The notes under the pieces were generated by a model, which ran no database searches, was not told the DNA's origin, and was given only the letters and a program-made list of their open reading frames with translations. The position numbers and the translations under genes were made by a program. A stretch of 64,000 bases of DNA from Lichenibacterium ramalinae (GTDB lineage Bacteria; Pseudomonadota; Alphaproteobacteria; Rhizobiales; Beijerinckiaceae), in assembly GCF_004137085.1 (NCBI RefSeq), contig NZ_QYBC01000006.1, positions 62,001 to 126,000 of the forward strand, in the 5' to 3' direction. This document shows positions 55,911-64,000 of this stretch, one piece after another. Every line of letters starts with the position of its first letter. Within the stretch, counting starts at the first letter, position 1.

Positions 55911-56783
55911 ATGCGTTTCGCTTGGCGCCCCGCCCGCCATCGCCTGGAGCACCGTCTGTTCGGCGCGGCCGGCACGCTGTTCCGCCTCATGGGGCTCGAG
56001 CGCGCCTCCGCGATATCGGGCGGGATCTGGCGCGCCGTGGCGCCGCTGACGCGGCGGCACGGCCGCGCCTTGAACCACCTCGCCCTGGCCCTGCCCGACA
56101 CGACGGCGGCCGAGCGCGAAGCCATCGTCCGCACCATGTGGGAGAACCTCGGGCGGACCTTCGCCGAAGCCTTCTTCCTGCGCGAGATCGCCGCCGGCGA
56201 CCGGGTCACCTTCGAGAACCAAGCCGCCTTCGACGCCTGGCGCGCCTGGCCGGGCGGCAAGGTCGCCTGCGCGGCCCATCTCGCCAACTGGGAGCTCGCC
56301 ATCGCGCCCGCGACGCGCAGCGGGCTCGCGCCCTGGAGCATCTACAAGCGCCTGCGCAACCCGCTGGTCGACCAGGACGTGCACGCGCTGCGGGCGCATC
56401 TCTACACGGGCGGCCTCGTGCCGAAGGACGCCGGCGTGCCGCGCCAGTTCCTGCGCGTCATCCGCGGCGGCGGCACGGTCGGGCTGCTGACGGACCTGCG
56501 CGACGGGGCCGGCGATCTCGTGCCCTTCTTCGGCCGGCCCGCCCACACCACGACCTTCCCGGCGCTGCTGGCGCTGAGCGCGGGATCGCCTATCCTGGTC
56601 AGCTGCATGCGCCGCGTCGCGGGCGTCCGTTTCGTGCAGAGCTACGAACTCGTCCACATGCCCGCCAGCGGCGACCGCAGGGCCGACCTCCTCGCCGTGA
56701 CGGCGGAGGTGCAGGCCGTGTTCGAGCGTTTCATCCGGCAATGGCCGGACCAATGGATGTGGGCCCACCGCCGCTGGGGGTGA
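55911..56783 (+). CDS. LpxL/HtrB-family acyltransferase
   Basis: A 290-residue membrane-bound acyltransferase of the lauroyl/myristoyl transferase family that acylates lipid A precursors or similar lipids. The H-x4-E active site is H123-E128 (AAHLANWE). LTDLRDGAGDLVPFFGRPAHTTTFPALLA (in pieces) is the second conserved block. It has one N-terminal hydrophobic helix and a basic start, as in HtrB. ATG 55911 is chosen for the family-typical N terminus; the ribosome-binding site is weak. xthA follows after 21 nt. Confidence 0.85.
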   Translation: MRFAWRPARHRLEHRLFGAAGTLFRLMGLERASAISGGIWRAVAPLTRRHGRALNHLALALPDTTAAEREAIVRTMWENLGRTFAEAFFLREIAAGDRVTFENQAAFDAWRAWPGGKVACAAHLANWELAIAPATRSGLAPWSIYKRLRNPLVDQDVHALRAHLYTGGLVPKDAGVPRQFLRVIRGGGTVGLLTDLRDGAGDLVPFFGRPAHTTTFPALLALSAGSPILVSCMRRVAGVRFVQSYELVHMPASGDRRADLLAVTAEVQAVFERFIRQWPDQWMWAHRRWG

Positions 56784-56804
56784 GGCCCGACGAGGATCGA
56801 CGAC

Positions 56805-57596
56805 ATGCGGATCGCCACCTGGAACGTGAACTCGGTCCGTCAAAGGCTGCCCCACCTGCTCGACTATCTCGGCAAGGCCGCGCCCGACGTGCTGTGCCTG
56901 CAGGAGTTGAAGGGCGTCGACGAGAGCTTCCCGCGGGCCGAGGTGGAGGCGGCGGGTTACCACGCGATCGTGCACGGGCAGAAGGGCTTCAACGGCGTCG
57001 CCATCCTGACCCGCGCCGCGCTGGCGCCGGCGGAGGCCGACGTGCTGGTCCGCCTGCCGGGCGACGAGGCCGACGTCCAGGCCCGCTACCTCGAGGCCGT
57101 GGTGCGCGACGCGGGCGGCGCCGTGCGCGTCGCCAGCATCTACCTGCCGAACGGCAACCCGCCCGACACCGAGAAATACCCGTACAAGCTCGGCTTCATG
57201 GACCGGCTCACGCGCCGCGCGGCCGAACTCTTGGCGGCGGAGGAGTGCGTCGTGTTCGCCGGCGACTACAACGTCATCCCGGAGCCGCGGGACGTCTACG
57301 ACGCCGAGGCCTGGCTCGGCGACGCCCTGTTCCTGCCGGAAACGCGCCGGCGCTTCCGCACGCTGCTGAACCTCGGCCTGACCGACGCCGTGCGGGCCAC
57401 GACGGATGCGGCCGGCCTCTACAGCTTCTGGGACTACCAGGCCGGCGCGTGGCAACGCGACAAGGGCATCCGCATCGACCACCTGCTGCTCTCGCCCAGG
57501 GCCGCGGACCGGCTGCGTTCGGCGACGATCGACCGGCACCTGCGCGCCGCCGACAAGCCCTCCGACCACGTGCCGGTGCGGATCGAGCTCGGTTGA
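56805..57596 (+). CDS. xthA: Exodeoxyribonuclease III
   Basis: A 263-residue enzyme that cuts DNA 5' of abasic sites and degrades 3' ends during base-excision repair. The family blocks are MRIATWNVNSVRQRL at the start, LCLQELKG (metal-binding glutamate), FAGDYNVIPEPRDVY, the catalytic KGIRIDHLLLS, and SDHVPVRIEL at the end (catalytic histidine). Length matches E. coli XthA (268). It is probably co-transcribed with the acyltransferase gene and converges on crcB. Confidence 0.95.
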   Translation: MRIATWNVNSVRQRLPHLLDYLGKAAPDVLCLQELKGVDESFPRAEVEAAGYHAIVHGQKGFNGVAILTRAALAPAEADVLVRLPGDEADVQARYLEAVVRDAGGAVRVASIYLPNGNPPDTEKYPYKLGFMDRLTRRAAELLAAEECVVFAGDYNVIPEPRDVYDAEAWLGDALFLPETRRRFRTLLNLGLTDAVRATTDAAGLYSFWDYQAGAWQRDKGIRIDHLLLSPRAADRLRSATIDRHLRAADKPSDHVPVRIELG

Positions 57597-57608
57597 GGCG
57601 GGGTCGCG

Positions 57609-58040
57609 TCAGGCCTCGTCCTCGATCCGGGCCTGCACGATCGGCACGGCGCCGCCGTTGAGGGCGGCACCGGCGAGGTGCCCCACCGCGACGGCGGCGA
57701 GGCAGAGCAGCAGCGATACCGCGACGTTGACGGCGGCCCGGCCCATCGCGCCGGCGCGCAGCAGGTCCAGGGTCTGCAGGCTGAAGGACGAGAAGGTGGT
57801 GAAGCCGCCGCAGAACCCCACCATCACGAAGAGCCGCGCGGTTTCCGGCACCGGATAGCGCCCGTGGGCCAGCGTCAGCGTCCCGACCAGGCCGATGAGG
57901 AACGATCCCGCGATGTTGATGAGGATCGTGCCCCAGGGCAGCGTGCCGCTGATGGGTGCCGCCGCCAGGCCCGCGAAGTAGCGCGCCACCGTCCCGATCG
58001 CGCCGCCGAGCGCCACGACCAGCACCGTCACGAGGTTCAT
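57609..58040 (-). CDS. crcB: Fluoride ion channel CrcB
   Basis: A 143-residue four-helix membrane protein that dimerises to export fluoride. The signatures are [13 protein letters not shown] near residue 14, [15 protein letters not shown], and [17 protein letters not shown] in helix 3 with the conserved phenylalanine box. ATG 58040 overlaps the hydrolase stop by four bases (ATGA), so its translation is coupled to that gene. No fluoride riboswitch pattern was seen upstream of the pair. Confidence 0.94.
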   Translation of the reverse strand: MNLVTVLVVALGGAIGTVARYFAGLAAAPISGTLPWGTILINIAGSFLIGLVGTLTLAHGRYPVPETARLFVMVGFCGGFTTFSSFSLQTLDLLRAGAMGRAAVNVAVSLLLCLAAVAVGHLAGAALNGGAVPIVQARIEDEA

Positions 58041-59005
58041 GGGCGCCGGGCCCCGTCGCGGCGCCGCGCCGCCGCGGCCTCGATCCAGGCCGCCACCGTC
58101 TCGGGCTGGGTGTAGGGGATCATGTGGCCGCCGTCGACGCGCGTCAGCCGGGCGCCCCAGATCTGCGCCGCCGTCTCGGCGCCGTGGCGCTCCGGATCCA
58201 GGATAGCGTCCTGCGCGCCGAACAGGATGTCGACCGGCATGGCCAACTCGGCGTAGCGCCGCACCATGTCGGACGCGGCGGCGTTGGCGCCGGCGAGATC
58301 GGCCGACGTCGCCTGGAAGTTCGCCGGCCGCAGCCCCAGCGCCCCGCCGCCCGCGACCGCGAAGTCGCCCGGCACGGGCTCGGGCCCGAAGACCAAGCTG
58401 GCGGTGCGCTCGGGGTCCCACTGCGCCAGCGGCACGACGGCGGTCCAGGCCAGCAGGCTGCGTAGCAGCGGCGAGCGCAGGGCCAGGAGCGCGAAGGCCG
58501 GCGGCACGGCCTCGACCGGCCGCGTGAACGGCGACAGCAGCGCGAGGCCGCCGACACGCTCCGGATGCTGGATCGCCAGCATGAGGGCCAGGGCGCCCCC
58601 GAGCGAATGGCCGACCACGACGGGCCGGTCGAGGCGCAAGGCGTCGATCAGGCCGGCGAGGCTCCGGGCCTGGTCGGCGAGGCTGGGCTGCACGAGGGCG
58701 TCGGACACGGAATAGCCCGAACCCGGACGGTCGACGAGGACGACCCGGTGGCGGGCCGCCAGGGGCTCCAGGATGCGGCTGAAGTTCCGCAGCTGGCCGC
58801 CGAGCCCGTGGATCAGCAGCAGGGCCGGCCCCTGGCCCCGCTCGACGACGTGCAGGCGCGCGCCCTCGACCTCCACGATCGTTCCGTCCTGCGGCACCAT
58901 GCGCTCGAAGCGCCGCGCCGCGGTGCCCGCATGGAGGGCGAGCCCGCCCGCCGCCACCATCCCAACCCCGACCGCTCCCGTGGCGATCCGCCCGAACCCG
59001 CTCAT
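58037..59005 (-). CDS. Alpha/beta hydrolase with N-terminal membrane anchor
   Basis: A 322-residue hydrolase. A short N-terminal hydrophobic segment ([18 protein letters not shown]) suggests anchoring to the membrane or secretion. The nucleophile elbow is VVGHSLGG with S134; the oxyanion loop is [15 protein letters not shown]; the acid is in [11 protein letters not shown] and the histidine in [13 protein letters not shown]. Substrate is unknown. GGAGG lies 4 nt before ATG 59005. It is coupled to crcB downstream and divergent from a tetR gene. Confidence 0.86.
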   Translation of the reverse strand: MSGFGRIATGAVGVGMVAAGGLALHAGTAARRFERMVPQDGTIVEVEGARLHVVERGQGPALLLIHGLGGQLRNFSRILEPLAARHRVVLVDRPGSGYSVSDALVQPSLADQARSLAGLIDALRLDRPVVVGHSLGGALALMLAIQHPERVGGLALLSPFTRPVEAVPPAFALLALRSPLLRSLLAWTAVVPLAQWDPERTASLVFGPEPVPGDFAVAGGGALGLRPANFQATSADLAGANAAASDMVRRYAELAMPVDILFGAQDAILDPERHGAETAAQIWGARLTRVDGGHMIPYTQPETVAAWIEAAAARRRDGARRP

Positions 59006-59334
59006 CCTGCCTCCATCGGCGCGGCCCGTGCCGCAGCCTGTTCGACGGCCCGCCGCCCCGTCGGAACGACCTCGGCGCCGCGACCGGTCCCCGGCCTCGC
59101 CCCGGACGCCACGCCGGGCCTCGGTGTCGCACCCTGACCCGCGATCCAGGCGGACCGGGTCGGAGGCCGGCCGGTCGTCGGGGTCGGGCCCGGCATTGAC
59201 GGTGGACCCGCCCTGGTAGTTCCCGGGGACATGCGTGAAAACGTCGGCGTGGACGATGCGGTCGATCCCCTCCGGCCCGACGGCGAACGTCATCAGAAGT
59301 TGAATCGCCCGCCACACCATGCCAAGGGACGGGC
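59006..59334. other. 329-bp divergent region between the hydrolase and tetR genes
   Basis: No supported gene. It should hold promoters for both divergent genes and, if the TetR protein is local, its operator. I looked for but did not find a convincing long palindrome. Confidence 0.35.
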
Positions 59335-59946
59335 ATGCCGAGCAGCCGAACCTCCAACCGGTACCAGGGCCTGCCGCTGGAGCAGCGCCGCGCCCAGCGC
59401 CGCGAGGCGCTGATCCGCGCCGCCATCGCGGTCTACGGCGAGCGAGGCTTCCGGGCCGCGACCGTCAAGGCCGTCTGCGACGCCGCCGGGCTGACGGAGC
59501 GCTACTTCTACGAATCGTTCCTCAACAGCGAGGCCCTTCTGGTCGCCTCCTACGAGACCGTGATCGCGGCGATGCTGGGCGAGATGCGCGCGGCGGCGGA
59601 GGCCGCGCCGAGCACGGCTCGGGCCGAAGCGGTGCTGCGCAGCTACTACGCGATGCTGCGGCGGGACCCGAAGGGCGCGCGCGTGTTCCTGGTGGAGATC
59701 GCCGGCGTCAGCCCCGCCGTCGACCACGTGTCGGGCGCGGCTCTCAAGGGCTTCGGCCTCCTGCTCGATATGGCCGTGAACCCGGATGGCGCGGCTCCGA
59801 CCAGCCCCGGCCTGCTGCGGGCCGGCGTCATGGGCGGCATCATCCATATCGCGCTGCGCTGGATCGCGGGCGGCTATGCGGAGGACATCGACGCCGTCGT
59901 GGCCCAGGCTTCGCGGCTGTGCGGGACGCTGCGGCAGGGCGCCTGA
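59335..59946 (+). CDS. TetR family transcriptional regulator
   Basis: A 203-residue repressor with an N-terminal TetR helix-turn-helix ([40 protein letters not shown], in pieces; recognition helix [10 protein letters not shown] near residues 52-61). The C-terminal ligand domain is not assignable. It is divergent from the hydrolase-crcB pair, so these are the likely targets; this is inference from layout. ATG 59335 is preceded by GGGACGGGC-type sequence, a modest ribosome-binding site. Confidence 0.88.
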   Translation: MPSSRTSNRYQGLPLEQRRAQRREALIRAAIAVYGERGFRAATVKAVCDAAGLTERYFYESFLNSEALLVASYETVIAAMLGEMRAAAEAAPSTARAEAVLRSYYAMLRRDPKGARVFLVEIAGVSPAVDHVSGAALKGFGLLLDMAVNPDGAAPTSPGLLRAGVMGGIIHIALRWIAGGYAEDIDAVVAQASRLCGTLRQGA

Positions 59947-59955
59947 CGAACCGGA

Positions 59956-61497
59956 TCATGCGGGGGCGCGGGTGCGACGATCGACGCTGGGCCGATAGGA
60001 CAGCGCCTCGGCGAGCTGCGCCCGTCCGACGCCGGGCGTGCCGTCGAGATCCGCGAGGGTGCGGGCGAGCTTCAGCACGCGGTGGAAGCCGCGGGCCGAG
60101 AGCCGCAGCTGGTCCGCCATGGCACGAACGAAGGCCGTCCCGCCGGCATCCAGCGCCGCCACCTGCTCGATGACGGCGGCGGGTGCCGCCGCGTTGGTCG
60201 TCACCTCCGGCAGGCCGAGGCCGGCATAGCGGGCGACCTGCCGGGCCCGGGCCCGGGCCACGCGGGCCGCCACCTCGGCGGAGCCTTCCGCCGGCGGCGG
60301 CAGGATGAGGTCGGCGGCCGAGACGGCCGGCACCTCGAGGTGGAGGTCGATGCGGTCGAGAAGCGGACCGGACAGGCGCGACTGGTATTGCGCCATGCAG
60401 CGCTCGTTGGGCTGGCGCCGGCAGGCGTAGCCGGGCTCGGTGGCGAGCCCGCAGCGGCAGGGGTTCATGGCGGCGACGAGCTGGAACCGCGCCGGATAGG
60501 TGACGCGGTGGTTGGCGCGGGCGATCGACACTTCGCCGGTTTCGAGCGGCTGGCGCAGCGAATCCAGCACCGGAGTGGCGAATTCCGGCAGTTCGTCGAG
60601 GAAGAGCACGCCGTTATGGGCCAGCGACACTTCCCCGGGGCGGGCGCCCGTGCCGCCGCCCACGAGCGCCGGCATGGAGGCGGAATGGTGCGGCGCGCGG
60701 AACGGCCTGCGATCGGTGAGGGCGCCACCGGCCAGCGCGCCCGCCACCGAATGGATCATCGACACGTCGAGCAGTTCGCGGGGTGTCATGGGCGGCAGGA
60801 TGGAGGGCAGCCGCGCCGCCAGCATCGACTTGCCGGACCCGGGCGGCCCGTTGAACAGGAGGTTGTGGCCGCCGGCCGCCGCGATCTCGAGCGCGCGCTT
60901 GGCGCTTTCCTGCCCCTTGACGTCGCGCAGGTCCGGCAGGTCCGTCCCGGCGGCCCGCATGGCGGGTTCGGGCCGCGCCATGAGCTGCGTGCCCTTCATG
61001 TGGTTGGCGAGCTGGATCAGCGAGCGCGGCGCCAGGATCTCGAGGTCGCGCGAGGCCCAGGCCGCTTCCGGCCCGCAGGCGGCCGGGCAGATGAGGCCGT
61101 TGCCGGCGGCATTGGCGGCGACGGCGGCGGGCAGCACGCCCGAAACAGCCGAGATGGATCCGTCCAGCGCCAGTTCCCCCAGCACCGTGAAGCCCTGCAG
61201 GGCGTCCGACGGCAGGGCCCCGATGGCCGCCATGACGCCGAGCGCGATCGGCAGGTCGTAATGGCTGCCCTCCTTGGGCAGGTCGGCGGGCGCGAGGTTG
61301 ACGGTGATGCGCTTGGCCGGCAGGGCCAGGCCGGAGGCCGTGAGGGCGGAGCGCACGCGCTCGCGCGATTCCGCCACGGCCTTGTCGCCGAGCCCGACAA
61401 CGTTGAACACCACGGCGCCGTTGGTAATCTGCACCTGCACGTCGACGGGCCGAGCCTCGATCCCCTGGAACGCGACCGTGGCAACCCGCACCACCAT
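59956..61497 (-). CDS. YifB/ComM-family Mg-chelatase-like AAA+ ATPase
   Basis: A 513-residue ATPase of the YifB/ComM family; ComM is a hexameric branch-migration helicase used in natural transformation in some bacteria. The Lon-like N-terminal domain (NVVGLGDKAVAESRERVRSAL) is followed by the AAA+ core with Walker A FNGPPGSGKSMLA and Walker B GVLFLDELPEF. A zinc-like cysteine set CRCG ... YACRR follows the MNP motif. ATG 61497 has GGAG at 6 nt; the ATG at 61503 is too close to it. A role in competence is not implied by this gene alone. Confidence 0.9.
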   Translation of the reverse strand: MVVRVATVAFQGIEARPVDVQVQITNGAVVFNVVGLGDKAVAESRERVRSALTASGLALPAKRITVNLAPADLPKEGSHYDLPIALGVMAAIGALPSDALQGFTVLGELALDGSISAVSGVLPAAVAANAAGNGLICPAACGPEAAWASRDLEILAPRSLIQLANHMKGTQLMARPEPAMRAAGTDLPDLRDVKGQESAKRALEIAAAGGHNLLFNGPPGSGKSMLAARLPSILPPMTPRELLDVSMIHSVAGALAGGALTDRRPFRAPHHSASMPALVGGGTGARPGEVSLAHNGVLFLDELPEFATPVLDSLRQPLETGEVSIARANHRVTYPARFQLVAAMNPCRCGLATEPGYACRRQPNERCMAQYQSRLSGPLLDRIDLHLEVPAVSAADLILPPPAEGSAEVAARVARARARQVARYAGLGLPEVTTNAAAPAAVIEQVAALDAGGTAFVRAMADQLRLSARGFHRVLKLARTLADLDGTPGVGRAQLAEALSYRPSVDRRTRAPA

Positions 61498-61597
61498 CGC
61501 CATCTCCGCCGGCCCACGCCCCACCGTTGAGGACGCTAGCCCGCAGTCGACGGCTAAGCAAGCGACGGTTGAACCCGAGACGGCTCCAGGCCGGCGG

Positions 61598-62752
61598 TCA
61601 GGCCTTGCCCTTGCCGGGCGCCACCGGCGCGACGGGCGAGCCGGTGCGGGACGCACGCTCGTCGAGTTCGTCGTCGATCTCGGCGCCGACGAGCAGCACG
61701 AGGGCACTGACCCAAAGCCACAGCAGCAGGATGACGACGGCGCCGAGCGCGCCGTAGGTGGCATCGTAGGAGCCGAACTTGCCGACATAGACGGAGAACA
61801 GGATGGAGCCCGCCAGCCACAGCACCGTGGCGATGCCCGACCCCCAGCTGATCCAGCGCCAGCTGGCATCCTTCCGGCAGGGGCCGACGCGGTAGATCAA
61901 GGCGAAGCCCAGCGCCACCAGGACGGCCAGGATGGGCCAGCGGGCGAAGTTGAGCAGCGTGCCGGCCACCGAGCCGAACGGCAGGAAGTTGAGCAGGATG
62001 GGGATCACCGCGACGGCGAAGACCACGATGATGGCGAACAGGATCGCCCCCAGCGTCAGGCCGAGCGCGATGGCGGTCTGCACGACGAAGGAGCGGGTCT
62101 CGATCTCCTCATAGGCGATGTTCAGCCCCGTCATGATGGACGAGATGCCGTTGCGCGCGCTCCACAGCGCCAGGACGAGGCTGGTGGCCAGCGCCCAGGA
62201 CAGCGTCGAGCCCGCCGTCTTGGCGAAGTTGTGCAGCCCGTCGATGATGAGCTTCATGGCCTCGGGCGGCAGCAGGTAGCTGTAGTCCTGGATGCGGCTG
62301 GCCACGTCGTCCGGGTTGCCGACCAGCGCGTAGAGCGACACCATGGCGGCCAGGGCCGGGAAGATCGACAGCATGACGTAGAAGGCGACGCCCGCCGCCA
62401 CGAGGCTGATGTTGTCGTTGCCGAACCGGTCGTAGACGGACCGGGCGATGCCGAGGAAGCCGGGCGGGTGCTCGGTCGGCTTGCCGTCGGTGCCGGCCTT
62501 GGCGTCGTTGATGCGGCCCTTCTCGCCCGCACCCTTCTCGCCCGCACCCTTGCCGCCCGTGCCTTGCCCGCCCGCGGCTCGCATGCCCGTGCGGGCGGCG
62601 TCGGGCGGGGCGTTCGCCGGCAGGGGCGGGCGGGGTCCGGCCGGCTCCGTGCCCTGCTGTCGCCGCAGCACGCCCACGAGGGCGAAGCCCAGCACCGCTG
62701 CGGCGGTCCAGGCCGAACCCGAAGTCCCGCCCTTCGACATCGGTTCGGTCAT
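61598..62752 (-). CDS. YihY/BrkB family inner-membrane protein
   Basis: A 384-residue protein with about six helices of the YihY/virulence factor BrkB family, once thought to be RNase BN. Family blocks are NISLVAAGVAFYVMLSIFPALAAMVSLYALVGNP (in pieces) and LGAVVILLLWLWVSALVLLVGAEID. An N-terminal helix is followed by a linker of about 60 residues rich in glycine, proline and charged residues, including the repeated GAGEK. ATG 62752 has AGGG at 9 nt; ATG 62761 is too close. Function is unknown. Confidence 0.88.
   Translation of the reverse strand: MTEPMSKGGTSGSAWTAAAVLGFALVGVLRRQQGTEPAGPRPPLPANAPPDAARTGMRAAGGQGTGGKGAGEKGAGEKGRINDAKAGTDGKPTEHPPGFLGIARSVYDRFGNDNISLVAAGVAFYVMLSIFPALAAMVSLYALVGNPDDVASRIQDYSYLLPPEAMKLIIDGLHNFAKTAGSTLSWALATSLVLALWSARNGISSIMTGLNIAYEEIETRSFVVQTAIALGLTLGAILFAIIVVFAVAVIPILLNFLPFGSVAGTLLNFARWPILAVLVALGFALIYRVGPCRKDASWRWISWGSGIATVLWLAGSILFSVYVGKFGSYDATYGALGAVVILLLWLWVSALVLLVGAEIDDELDERASRTGSPVAPVAPGKGKA
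62517..62560. repeat. 15-bp in-frame tandem repeat
   Basis: CCCTTCTCGCCCGCA occurs twice in a row (62517-62531 and 62532-62546) with a third, degenerate copy to 62560. It encodes the repeated GAGEK in the linker of the YihY/BrkB protein. The unit keeps the reading frame. Confidence 0.8.
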
Positions 62753-62884
62753 GACGTGCATCCCTGTGATGCCAGCTAATGCTTGACCACAGAGTTCGTT
62801 TCACCCTGCCGCCATGCCGCCGCCGCTTTTCCCGGCCGTCGGCAGCAGAGGGACGGCCCACGACATTGCAGGGCGCCGCGCCGC

Positions 62885-64000
62885 TCAGCCTTCGAGGCCC
62901 TCGCGCATCATTTCCAGGGTGAGCCACTGCTCTTCGGCGGCGGCGAGCTTCCCATCCAGGTCGGCGAGCGAGGCCGAAAGCTTGGCGAAGCGGGCGGGAT
63001 CGCGCCCATAAAGGCCGGGATCGTCGAGGGTTGCCTGGGCCTTGGCCTTCCGGGCCCGCATCTCCTCCATCTGCCGGGGCAGGTTGTCGAGCGCGTGCTT
63101 GTCCTTGAAGCTGAGCTTGCCGCGGCGGGCCGGGGCCGGGGCGGCGGCGGCCGCGACACCTGCCGAGACGGGCCCGGCCTGCACCTCCCGGGTCCGCGCC
63201 GCCACGCCCGAGCCGCGCTGCGCCACCATGTCGGAATAGCCGCCCGCATATTCGGTCCAGCGCCCCTCCCCTTCCGAGTTGATGACGGAGGTCGCCACGC
63301 GGTCGAGGAAGTCGCGGTCGTGGCTCACCACCACGACGGTTCCGGGATATTCGGCGAGCAGGTCCTGCAGCAGGTCCAGGGTTTCGAGGTCGAGGTCGTT
63401 GGTGGGCTCGTCGAGGACCAGGAGGTTCGAGGGCAGCGCCAGGGCGCGGGCCAGCATCAGGCGGCCGCGCTCGCCGCCGGACAGGCGCGACAGCGGGGTG
63501 CGGGCCTGTTCGGGGCCGAACAGGAACTCCTTCATGTAGCCGATGACATGCTTGCTGACGCCGTTGACGATCACCTGGTCGGAGCCGCCCCCGGTGAGGG
63601 CGTCGGCCAGGGTCGTGTCGGGCTTGAGGCTCGAGCGCGCCTGGTCGAGCGTCGCGAGCTGGACGTTGGCGCCGAGCTTCACCGTGCCGGTGTCGGGCTC
63701 GTCGCGGCCGGTGAGAAGGTTCAGCAGCGTCGTCTTGCCGGCGCCGTTCGGCCCCACGATGCCGAGCCGGTCCCCGCGCAGCACCCGGGTCGACAGGTCG
63801 CGCACGATGGGCCGGTCGCCATAGCTCTTCGACACGCCCTCCGCCTCGACGACGAGCTTGCCCGAGGTCTTGCCCTCCGACACCGTCATGGTGGCGAGGC
63901 CCACGACGCGGCTGGCCTCGCGCTTCTCGCGGCGGAGATCGCCGAGCTCGGCCATGCGGCGCACGTTGCGCTTGCGGCGGCCGGAAACGCCGTAGCGGAC
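62885..64000 (-). CDS. ABC-F family ATPase (Uup-like), 5' end outside window
   Basis: The 3' part, about 371 residues, of a soluble ABC-F ATPase that runs past the right edge. The second ATPase domain is complete: VGPNGAGKTTLLNLL, LSRLSGGERGRLMLARAL, LLVLDEPTNDLDLETLD and VVSHDRDFLDRV. A basic, possibly coiled-coil tail follows (KAKAQATLDDPGLYGRDPARFAKL). The tail and the residues VRYGVSGRRKRNVRR at the edge fit the Uup type of ABC-F, which acts on ribosomes or recombination intermediates. The true start lies outside. Confidence 0.88.
   Translation of the reverse strand, partial: VRYGVSGRRKRNVRRMAELGDLRREKREASRVVGLATMTVSEGKTSGKLVVEAEGVSKSYGDRPIVRDLSTRVLRGDRLGIVGPNGAGKTTLLNLLTGRDEPDTGTVKLGANVQLATLDQARSSLKPDTTLADALTGGGSDQVIVNGVSKHVIGYMKEFLFGPEQARTPLSRLSGGERGRLMLARALALPSNLLVLDEPTNDLDLETLDLLQDLLAEYPGTVVVVSHDRDFLDRVATSVINSEGEGRWTEYAGGYSDMVAQRGSGVAARTREVQAGPVSAGVAAAAAPAPARRGKLSFKDKHALDNLPRQMEEMRARKAKAQATLDDPGLYGRDPARFAKLSASLADLDGKLAAAEEQWLTLEMMREGLEG

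Noticed and set aside
59956-61497. YifB/ComM as evidence for natural competence
   Set aside because: The family is widespread in bacteria without known competence, and no other com genes are in the window.

Overview
This window is chromosomal DNA from a high-GC alphaproteobacterium, most likely a member of the Hyphomicrobiales (Rhizobiales). The evidence is lineage-typical content: an Usg-family protein, a MucR/Ros-type regulator, the division-site ATPase MipZ, a DUF3126 protein, a ubiquinol-cytochrome c chaperone next to YceD/DUF177, and the cluster plsX-fabH-ihfA-merR followed by tRNA-Pro(GGG). GTG and TTG starts with clear Shine-Dalgarno sequences are common. I see no phage, IS element, CRISPR array or rRNA. 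The window is almost entirely housekeeping and transport genes on both strands.

Layout. 1-13 kb: mutT, usg, cobalamin-dependent methionine synthase metH with an AT-rich inverted repeat at its start, a DUF2786 protein, a zinc-ligand-poor MucR homologue, an inositol-monophosphatase-family enzyme, the C4-dicarboxylate pair maeB-dctA, and a DHA2-type MFS exporter. 12.7-19.3 kb: two small DUF proteins, a large unknown membrane protein, an ABC exporter pair and fdhD. 19.7-24.1 kb: a branched-chain amino acid-type ABC operon (livHMGF) ending in a translationally coupled small membrane protein, with no binding protein nearby. 24.1-28.4 kb: a strongly shortened flagellin-like gene, the molybdate operon modABC (minus strand), and a UDP-glucuronate-type epimerase.

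28.5-37.2 kb: tRNA-Pro, then the lipid and envelope block read on the minus strand (Cbp3-like chaperone, DUF177, plsX, fabH, ihfA, merR), with a BamE-like lipoprotein divergent from it, then a rhomboid protease, a PAS-like protein and a tandem-PilZ protein. 37.2-46.6 kb: a duplicated DUF3126 protein, cysE, an alpha/beta hydrolase, a small zinc-finger protein with an FAD monooxygenase, mipZ, a zinc metallopeptidase and PEP carboxylase. 46.6-64 kb: rsmB, a 49-residue lipoprotein with the window's only textbook intrinsic terminator, guaB, an MFS exporter, rlmE, a Ppx/GppA phosphatase, terC, a UbiH-like monooxygenase, an LpxL-type acyltransferase, xthA, a hydrolase-crcB pair divergent from a tetR gene, a YifB/ComM ATPase, a YihY/BrkB membrane protein and the 3' part of an ABC-F ATPase that runs off the right edge.

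Themes: one-carbon and methionine metabolism (metH), C4 and anaplerotic carbon metabolism (maeB, dctA, ppc), molybdenum supply and use (modABC, fdhD), and envelope lipid synthesis (plsX, fabH, the LpxL-like gene, bamE). I found no convincing new multi-gene system. The most unusual items are small: the miniature flagellin-like gene, the MucR homologue missing two zinc ligands, the double PilZ protein, the duplicated DUF3126 protein and the tiny lipoprotein.
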